Below are positions 58,059 through 64,000 of a DNA stretch of 64,000 nucleotides, one piece after another. The first letter of the stretch is position 1. Each line of letters opens with the position of its first letter. The stretch lies in the NCBI RefSeq assembly GCF_000940805.1, contig NZ_CP007142.1:534593-598592 (forward strand), in the 5' to 3' direction. The stretch is from Gynuella sunshinyii YC6258. GTDB taxonomy: Bacteria; Pseudomonadota; Gammaproteobacteria; Pseudomonadales; Natronospirillaceae. The notes below the pieces were generated by a model that made no database searches, was not told the origin of the DNA, and was given only the letters and a program-made list of their open reading frames with translations. The translations under genes and the position numbers were made by a program.

Positions 58059-59119
58059 TGGGTATACAAATACGTAATTTTACCAAGAGATTCGGGCAGA
58101 CCACCGTCATCGACAATATGAATCTGGACATTGAGAGTGGGGAAATGATCGCACTGCTCGGACCATCCGGCTGTGGTAAATCCACAACGTTGTTTGCCAT
58201 CAGTGGGATCCACAAAATCGATGAGGGTCAGCTGCTGCTGGCGGGTGAGGATGTCACCGGCAAACCGCCTCAGCAACGTAACGTCGGGGTGATCTTTCAG
58301 TCTTATGCGCTCTACCCGCATATGACCGTGGAAGAGAACATCGGTTTTCCGCTGATGATCCGAAAGGAAGCCAAAGCTGACATTAAACGGAAGGTCCAGG
58401 AAATGACCGAACTGGTCGGCCTGAAAGGATTGCTTGGACGTAAACCGGCAGAACTGTCGGGTGGTCAGCAGCAGCGGGTATCTCTGGCGCGGGCCATGAT
58501 CCGTCGTCCGGAGGTGCTGCTGCTGGATGAACCGCTGGCCAATCTCGACGCCAGACTGCGCATCACCATGCGGGCGGAAATCCGGCGAATCCAGCAGGAG
58601 ACCGGCATTACCGCAGTACTGGTGACCCACGATCAGGTGGAAGCCATGAGCATGTGTGACCGCATTGCCATCATGCGTGATGGCAAAGTGCTGCAATATG
58701 ATACGCCGGAGCAGATGTATCAGGTTCCGGCCAATGATTATGTGGCCGGATTTATGGGCAATCCGCCGACTTCGTTTCTGTCCGGCCACTTGGAGCACGG
58801 AACCTTCCGCAGTCTTGAAGCTGATGTTCAATTACCGTTACCGGTTTTGCACAGCTACAGTGATCAGCCGGTCAGGCTGGGTCTGCGACCTGAACATGTA
58901 CGCCTGGAACCACAGAGTGCCAATACCGCCACGATCAGTTTTATCGAGAATCAGGGGCGGGAACTGCTGTATGACCTGACCCTGGCCGATGGCAGTGTCA
59001 TCCGCACCATCCAGCCGGTCAACCTGCATTACGGTGTTGGTCAGAGTGTCCACTGGGATATCGATCCCCACCATATTCTGGTGTTCGATGAACAGGGAGA
59101 TCTGATTCATGCCGGTTAA
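58058..59119 (+). CDS. ABC transporter ATP-binding protein (MalK/UgpC-like)
   Basis: 353 residues. Walker A GPSGCGKST, Q-loop FQSYALYPHMTVEEN, signature LSGGQQQRVSLARA, Walker B VLLLDEPLANLDA, H-loop VTHDQVEAM, then a C-terminal TOBE/OB region (about 240-350). Energises the two permeases. Overlaps the GDPD gene start by 11 bp. Confidence 0.93.
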   Translation: MGIQIRNFTKRFGQTTVIDNMNLDIESGEMIALLGPSGCGKSTTLFAISGIHKIDEGQLLLAGEDVTGKPPQQRNVGVIFQSYALYPHMTVEENIGFPLMIRKEAKADIKRKVQEMTELVGLKGLLGRKPAELSGGQQQRVSLARAMIRRPEVLLLDEPLANLDARLRITMRAEIRRIQQETGITAVLVTHDQVEAMSMCDRIAIMRDGKVLQYDTPEQMYQVPANDYVAGFMGNPPTSFLSGHLEHGTFRSLEADVQLPLPVLHSYSDQPVRLGLRPEHVRLEPQSANTATISFIENQGRELLYDLTLADGSVIRTIQPVNLHYGVGQSVHWDIDPHHILVFDEQGDLIHAG

Positions 59120-60587
59120 GCCATTATTGCTGGAGTTGCAGCAATCGTCCCGTCGCCAGCCATTGTGCATTGCCCATCGCGGTGCCAGTGCGCATCGTCT
59201 GGAAAATACCCTGGAGGCCTTTCAGCTGGCCGCCAGGATGAATGCTGACTTTTGGGAGCTTGATGTCTGGCGGTCGGCCGATGGTATCTGTGTGGTCAGC
59301 CATGACAATCATCTGCGACATGCAACCGGTCAGGATATCGGCATCGATGCCTTGAGTTATGAACAGTTGCAACAGTATCCACTGGCTAATGGGGAACAAC
59401 TCCCAAGCCTGGCTGCGGTTATTGAGTTGGCAATACGCACAGACAGTGGCCTGTATATTGAGTTGAAAGATCCAGGCAGCGGACCGGAAGTGGTCCGGTT
59501 ATTACAAACAGCACGCTTCGAAAAGGCCATCATTGCCGGTTTTGATGCCGATGCCATTGCCATGCTGGCGGATCAGGCCTGCCCGTATCCATTGGCGGTC
59601 ATGGTCGCAGTCAGTGAAGATCCATTGATCAAAGCTGCCACCGCCCAGGCGGATATTGTGCATCTGTGCTGGGAAAAAGCAGATCGGCATCCCCATCAAC
59701 GGGTCACTGAAACATTACTTCGTCAGGCGCAGGAGCAACAGCTGGCGGTGGTTTTATGGCATGAGGAGAGACCTGCGGAACTGGCGCATTTGTTAACGTT
59801 GCCGGTACTGGCCATCTGTACCAACAATCCGGAGTTAATGAATACTTACCAACCGGATCCCGCCAATGCGATTGCCATCTGTTGTCATCGTGGTGCCCAT
59901 CGGATTGCGCCGGAAAATACCCTGCCAGCGGCTGAACTCGGGTTGTGCATGGGGGCGCAGGTCATTGAACTGGATCTGCATACCAGTCTGGACGGACAAC
60001 TGATGGTCATTCACGACTCGACCCTGGACCGTACCACCAATCTAATGGGACCGGTGTCTGACTACACCGCCCGGCAGTTGGCAGAGTGTGATGCCGGAAG
60101 CTGGTTTCATCAGGATTATCAGTCTGCGGGCATACCCTTGTTCAGTGATTACCTGCATCTGATTCAGCGCTATCAGCGTCAGCTGTTTGTAGAACTCAAA
60201 CAGGTTGATGTTGACCAGGTAATTTCTGAAGTAAGTAATCACTCACTTTTGGAAAGCTGTTTTTTCTGGAGTTTTAACAGTGATTATCTGGATCAGATTC
60301 AGCATCGTTACCCGCAGGCCCGGGTGATGCGCCGGCGTCAGGATTTTCCGGATCTGGAGACCCTGCTGGCCAGTGGGACGCCCGCAGTGGTCGAATATGA
60401 CTACCGCATTGATGATCTGACAGAAATGGATCGATGCCGCGCCCGTGGGGCTCAGGTCATGATCCGTTTCTTTGCGGACCGCATTGAAGATGCCTTACCG
60501 GTGATCGAACTCAGGCCGGATCTGGTCAACCTGGATGACCCGTTTCTGTTTCAACGGGCCTATCAGCAATGGTTGAACCGCCAATGA
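59109..60587 (+). CDS. Tandem-domain glycerophosphodiester phosphodiesterase
   Basis: 492 residues, about twice the usual length: two complete GDPD TIM barrels. Domain 1 (about 17-245): HRGAS with His23, Glu50/Asp52, His65 and Glu118 (IELKDP). Domain 2 (about 255-490): HRGAH with His260, Glu288/Asp290 (IELDLH), His302 (IHDSTLDRTT) and Glu362 (VELKQ). Both keep the catalytic histidines and metal ligands. They cleave glycerophosphodiesters into glycerol-3-phosphate and an alcohol. No signal peptide, so cytosolic. Lying within an ABC operon it resembles UgpQ, which acts on diesters as they enter. Confidence 0.9.
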   Translation: MPVKPLLLELQQSSRRQPLCIAHRGASAHRLENTLEAFQLAARMNADFWELDVWRSADGICVVSHDNHLRHATGQDIGIDALSYEQLQQYPLANGEQLPSLAAVIELAIRTDSGLYIELKDPGSGPEVVRLLQTARFEKAIIAGFDADAIAMLADQACPYPLAVMVAVSEDPLIKAATAQADIVHLCWEKADRHPHQRVTETLLRQAQEQQLAVVLWHEERPAELAHLLTLPVLAICTNNPELMNTYQPDPANAIAICCHRGAHRIAPENTLPAAELGLCMGAQVIELDLHTSLDGQLMVIHDSTLDRTTNLMGPVSDYTARQLAECDAGSWFHQDYQSAGIPLFSDYLHLIQRYQRQLFVELKQVDVDQVISEVSNHSLLESCFFWSFNSDYLDQIQHRYPQARVMRRRQDFPDLETLLASGTPAVVEYDYRIDDLTEMDRCRARGAQVMIRFFADRIEDALPVIELRPDLVNLDDPFLFQRAYQQWLNRQ

Positions 60588-61576
60588 GCCGGATCAAACG
60601 CGTCACTGCCCAGGATGTGGCGGAAGCCGCCGGTGTCTCGCGTGCGGCGGTGTCACGCACGTTATCCAACAACGGCTACGTCTCTCCGGCGGTCAGAGCC
60701 AGAGTGCAGGCGGCAGCGGATAAACTCGGATATCGGGTCAATTATCTGGCCCGGGGACTGAATCAGCAGCGTTCGGATATCGTCGGTGTGGTGGTGGCTG
60801 ACATCGACAGCTCGTTCCGTGCCTGCCAGATACGGCATTTAACCGAGACTCTGCTGCAATATAATTATCGGCCGCTGTTAATCCCGACAGGCGAGAAGCG
60901 GGACTGTTCACAAGTCATCGACATGCTCATGCATTACAGCGTCTCCGGGGTCATCATCACCTCGGATACACCACCGGCAGAAATATACACCAACTGCATC
61001 GAGCATCAGGTACCGGTCATCCTGATCAACAAAGCCGATCAACATCCGAAAGTGGATCGGGTGTTGTGCGATAACGCCAAGGGTATGGAATTACTGCTGG
61101 ACTACTACCAGCGCCATCATTGTCAGCGGTTGGTACTGGTCACGACTGCGGGTAATTCCTACAGCATTCGCGAGCGGGAACATCTGTTTAGCCGCCAGGT
61201 ATCCATGCCGTATGAGGTGATTCGGGTGGCCAGGCATGACTATCAGGGCGGTGTGGAGGCCGGCCAAAAAGTGCTCGAACTGACCGGGCAGCCCGACGGC
61301 ATCCTGTGTTTGAACGACTACCTGGCCATCGGTGTGATCGATGTTTTAAAAGCCTCACTGAGTAAGCAAGTACTCGCAAACATAAGGATCACCGGCTTTG
61401 ATGACATGGCGCAGGCTGGTTGGTTGAATTACCAGCTGACCACCGTTCACCAGTCTTGTGAGAGCTTGGCTGCGACTGCGGTCAAGTTGCTGCAACGACG
61501 TATCAGCCATCCCCAGGCCACCGAAGTGGCCGAGGTGATTGATGTCATCCTGGTGGAACGGGATGGCGGTCAATAA
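60584..61576 (+). CDS. LacI-family transcriptional regulator
   Basis: 330 residues from ATG 60584, overlapping the GDPD stop by 4 bases. LacI helix-turn-helix (VTAQDVAEAAGVSRAAVSRTLSNNGYVSPAVRARV), hinge (NYLARGLNQQRSDIVGVVV) and a periplasmic-binding-protein-like sensor domain. Probably represses the importer operon until its substrate or a breakdown product is present. Converges with the J-domain gene 7 bp away. Confidence 0.92.
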   Translation: MSRIKRVTAQDVAEAAGVSRAAVSRTLSNNGYVSPAVRARVQAAADKLGYRVNYLARGLNQQRSDIVGVVVADIDSSFRACQIRHLTETLLQYNYRPLLIPTGEKRDCSQVIDMLMHYSVSGVIITSDTPPAEIYTNCIEHQVPVILINKADQHPKVDRVLCDNAKGMELLLDYYQRHHCQRLVLVTTAGNSYSIREREHLFSRQVSMPYEVIRVARHDYQGGVEAGQKVLELTGQPDGILCLNDYLAIGVIDVLKASLSKQVLANIRITGFDDMAQAGWLNYQLTTVHQSCESLAATAVKLLQRRISHPQATEVAEVIDVILVERDGGQ

Positions 61577-61583
61577 ACGCAGT

Positions 61584-63500
61584 TCAGGGAAATGCGGGCA
61601 TATCGCGAATAGATACGAAATTAAGACGTTCCCGATAAGATTGATGGTTCTGATAGTGCATGAGACGTACTTGTATGAGAGCCAATTGAGCGGGGGAAAC
61701 GTTTTCGGGAAGTAACTTGATCGCCTTCTGCTGATTCCGCACCGCATCTACAAACTGACCGGTACGTGCATAGGCGGCTGCCAGGGTATCGAAATATGCC
61801 CAGTTACGGCTTTGACCTTTCGACAGTATTCCGTGCATCAATTTAATGGCCAGGGTTCCATTGCTTATTCCTGCGGTGGATAGCACCGACAACTCCCAGG
61901 CAAACTGGTTGATGTCATTATCGCTGGCAGACGCTTGCAAACGGTTCAGCACTTCCTGCGGATACTGTTGTTGCCATTGCAGGCCATAGCCATGACGGAA
62001 CAACTCTTCAAGCCAGAATGCATCCAGCGGGCGTTTTTCAGAATCAGGTATCCACGCCAGCAATTCTGCGGCCATTTCATAGTCAGGTTGCAGATTCCCG
62101 CCATCCAGATATTCAAGTGCCAGTTGCCGGCTGGCGACGACATTGTCCAGATCGACTGCCTGTTGCAGATACTGGTGGCCTTTTTCGACGTTCCGTTCGA
62201 CCTTGTCACCGTACAGATACAGGATTCCCAATACCCGCAGCGCATCAGCATGATGCTGGGCGGCGGCTTGTTCCAGCATGGCAATGCTTGCGGCATCGTC
62301 CCGCCCGGTGTTACCTGGGTTGTCAGTGTTGTAGAGATCATACAGGGCGACCGCAAATAAAGACTGGGCATCGCCGTTTTCAGCAAGCGGTCTGAGCGCT
62401 TGCAGTTTTTGGTTCAGATGAGATTGAGAGATGAGTCTCTTAGCACCATCATCAGAGGCTATTGGCTTTGTCTCCTCAACGAGTGCCGTCTTTTCTTTAG
62501 GGGTTGTGTCTTCATCCTTGTTCATCGCGAATTTAAAAGAATAAAAGATAAGATGAGCGACAAACATAAATATGAGCCAGTACACGATCGCCTTTCTAGT
62601 GTCCTGCGACTCATTGTCTGGCTTCAAAGTCTGCTGCATCAGGATATTAATGTTGTTCACCGGAAGATCGGCAATCTGATACTCACGAAGACCTTGCTGC
62701 TGGAGATATTGGTGGACTTTTTTCGCCAGTTTTTGATGATCGTCTTGACGACAAAACTGTTTCAGTTGCTCAAACCGGTCCGGGTAAAACAATAACGCTT
62801 CCAGTTGCTGGTACTGCCTGAACTTTGCAGCAGAAAGTTTGTTGCTGAAATGATTGGTCACCTGCCGGCGGATCAAGTCATTGAGGTAAATTTTCGCGTA
62901 CCGCTGGTAGCTCCAGTGATAGTCACTGTCTTCATGGAAATGATTGACCAGAATGTCGTGGGGATTGTTCAGGTCCATGCGCCAGTGAAAGGCTTTTTCC
63001 AGGAACCGGGTAAATTCAAAATCGTACCGTAATTGTTGTACCAGGCGCTCTAACAGCCGGCCTTCGAGTTCATAACGAATATCCAGTGCCTCAAAGTCTT
63101 CCTCTTTGAGTATCTGGCTGAGAAACTCAATGGCCTGTTGGCTGTCTACGTCCAACCGTTTGATAATGTCCGCCACCACCTGGTCAATGCGGGCCGACTC
63201 TGCATCAATGGCGAGTTGCCGGTCTGGTACCTCAGTGGCAGGCTCCAGGTAGTCGTGTACCGGTTGAGCCATTGGCTGCGCGGTCTGATCCGTATCATCC
63301 GGGTTCGGGGCATCCTCGTCCTCAACTTCGTCAACGACGAACTCGGCCATGGCCAGTGCCTGATCATACGCATCCCGCAACTGTTGAAAGGCTTCCGGCT
63401 TGTCTTCCGGGTGGTTGTCTTTTAACAGTCGGGAATAGGCGCGTTTGATATCGCGTTTATTATCGGTGGGGTCAATACCCAGTATCTGCCAACAGTTCAT
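61584..63500 (-). CDS. Membrane-anchored J-domain/Sel1-repeat protein (DjlB/DjlC-like)
   Basis: 638 residues from ATG 63500 (MNCWQILGIDPTDNKRDIKRAYSRLL); ATG 63527 is less likely because it falls inside the chaperone gene. The N-terminal J domain carries HPE (30-32) in place of the strict HPD. Next come an acidic linker, a long helical region, one membrane helix (about 303-324), then Sel1/TPR-like repeats (LFAVALYDLYN, ALRVLGILYLYGDKVERN) in the C-terminal half. Directly follows an HscC-type Hsp70, as DjlB/DjlC pair with HscC in E. coli. Probable co-chaperone recruiting HscC to the membrane. Confidence 0.8.
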   Translation of the reverse strand: MNCWQILGIDPTDNKRDIKRAYSRLLKDNHPEDKPEAFQQLRDAYDQALAMAEFVVDEVEDEDAPNPDDTDQTAQPMAQPVHDYLEPATEVPDRQLAIDAESARIDQVVADIIKRLDVDSQQAIEFLSQILKEEDFEALDIRYELEGRLLERLVQQLRYDFEFTRFLEKAFHWRMDLNNPHDILVNHFHEDSDYHWSYQRYAKIYLNDLIRRQVTNHFSNKLSAAKFRQYQQLEALLFYPDRFEQLKQFCRQDDHQKLAKKVHQYLQQQGLREYQIADLPVNNINILMQQTLKPDNESQDTRKAIVYWLIFMFVAHLIFYSFKFAMNKDEDTTPKEKTALVEETKPIASDDGAKRLISQSHLNQKLQALRPLAENGDAQSLFAVALYDLYNTDNPGNTGRDDAASIAMLEQAAAQHHADALRVLGILYLYGDKVERNVEKGHQYLQQAVDLDNVVASRQLALEYLDGGNLQPDYEMAAELLAWIPDSEKRPLDAFWLEELFRHGYGLQWQQQYPQEVLNRLQASASDNDINQFAWELSVLSTAGISNGTLAIKLMHGILSKGQSRNWAYFDTLAAAYARTGQFVDAVRNQQKAIKLLPENVSPAQLALIQVRLMHYQNHQSYRERLNFVSIRDMPAFP

Positions 63501-63504
63501 CGCC

Positions 63505-64000
63505 TTAAAACGTAAAATCGCCCTCAAACTGGTCCAGAATATCCGTCATCTGTTTGCGTGCGGCGATAATGGCTTTGGGGTCCTGGCTGTCCAGAACCGC
63601 ATTAAAGTTTGCCAGTAAGTTGCCAATCTGTTGTCTGGCGTGGCCCAGATGTTCCCTGTAAAGCCGTTCTGCCCGGTTGATCAGAACCAGGTTCTCCTGT
63701 AACTCACGCGGATGAATTTTAATGGCTTCCAATGCTTTCAGCCGTTCGGCAATTTCTGCCTGTGTCAGCACACCAGGGTTGCCTTCGATGATTAGCTGAT
63801 GGCTTTCCCGGGTGCTGACAACCGTGACGATCACCTCAAGTATTCCATTAATATCGTAGGTGAAACGAACGTCGACCTGCTCCTGACCGGCCTCAGCTTT
63901 GGGTACTTTGATGTCCATTTTGCCCAGGAAAATGTTATCGCTGACCGACGGGCTTTCTCCCTGGTAGATATTGATTTCAATGGACTTCTGAAAATTGCTG
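63505..64000 (-). CDS. hscC: HscC-like Hsp70 chaperone, 5' part outside window
   Basis: The frame runs to the window edge, so only the last ~164 residues are present; an ATG at 63918 is internal. The visible part is the Hsp70 substrate-binding region (SIEINIYQGESPSVSDN, then LGKMDIKVP) with RFTYDINGILEV and a STRESHQLII stretch typical of HscC, and the helical lid truncated as in that subfamily (ends QFEGDFTF). It binds unfolded client proteins in an ATP-driven cycle. The stop lies 4 bp before the J-domain ATG. Confidence 0.85.
   Translation of the reverse strand, partial: SNFQKSIEINIYQGESPSVSDNIFLGKMDIKVPKAEAGQEQVDVRFTYDINGILEVIVTVVSTRESHQLIIEGNPGVLTQAEIAERLKALEAIKIHPRELQENLVLINRAERLYREHLGHARQQIGNLLANFNAVLDSQDPKAIIAARKQMTDILDQFEGDFTF

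Overview
The window is a piece of a gammaproteobacterial chromosome that contains the replication origin. The basis is the order rpmH-rnpA-yidC-mnmE on one strand and dnaA-dnaN-recF-gyrB on the other, with an AT-rich, DnaA-box-bearing gap between rpmH and dnaA. Further support comes from the aroE/tsaC/dprA/LysM - def/fmt/rsmB/trkA/trkH block and the glyQ/glyS pair. The mix (Trk potassium uptake, a YejM-like sulfatase, ECF41 sigma, many sensor kinases and two diguanylate cyclases) suits a free-living, probably marine Oceanospirillales-like or Pseudomonas-like bacterium. That taxonomic guess is inference.

Layout. 1-13.6 kb is accessory sequence: two acetyltransferases, a CurA-type oxidoreductase, a sugar epimerase/isomerase with a PfkB sugar kinase, a two-component system with a 7TM sensor, a diguanylate cyclase, a Spy-like periplasmic protein, and a ParD-like/methionine aminopeptidase pair behind a Fur box. 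It also holds two decayed genes: the C-terminal stub of a CysJ-like flavoreductase and a multiply frameshifted FG-GAP protein. A well-formed transcription unit without a convincing ORF lies at about 333-670 (CRP site, Fur box, sigma70 promoter, strong terminator) and is a small-RNA candidate. 13.6-19.6 kb carries an ECF41 sigma factor with its carboxymuconolactone-decarboxylase-like partner and a matching ECF41 promoter, a rhomboid protease, an OmpR-type two-component system, a nitroreductase and an AT-rich gene-free gap.

19.6-47.3 kb is the conserved core around oriC. Two parS-type ParB sites lie inside recF, although parAB is not in the window. Envelope (YejM-like, Wzz-like, LysM), translation (def, fmt, rsmB, glyQS), tRNA modification (mnmE, tsaC) and potassium uptake (trkAH) genes follow. 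47.4-54.4 kb has an acyltransferase/HTH pair, small envelope proteins, a PepSY-like protein with a two-component system, and a TPR-GAF-GGDEF cyclase. 54.5-61.6 kb is a compact operon: an ABC importer (binding protein, two permeases, ATPase), a tandem-domain glycerophosphodiester phosphodiesterase and a LacI regulator. Together these probably import and split glycerophosphodiesters or a related organophosphate. The window ends in an HscC-type Hsp70 gene (cut by the edge) followed by its probable membrane-anchored J-domain partner.

No tRNA or rRNA gene, insertion sequence, prophage or CRISPR array was recognised. The least conventional signals are the CRP/Fur-controlled RNA candidate, the parS pair inside recF, the complete ECF41 sigma/partner/promoter set, the Fur box before a second methionine aminopeptidase, and the transporter operon with an enlarged permease loop and a duplicated phosphodiesterase.
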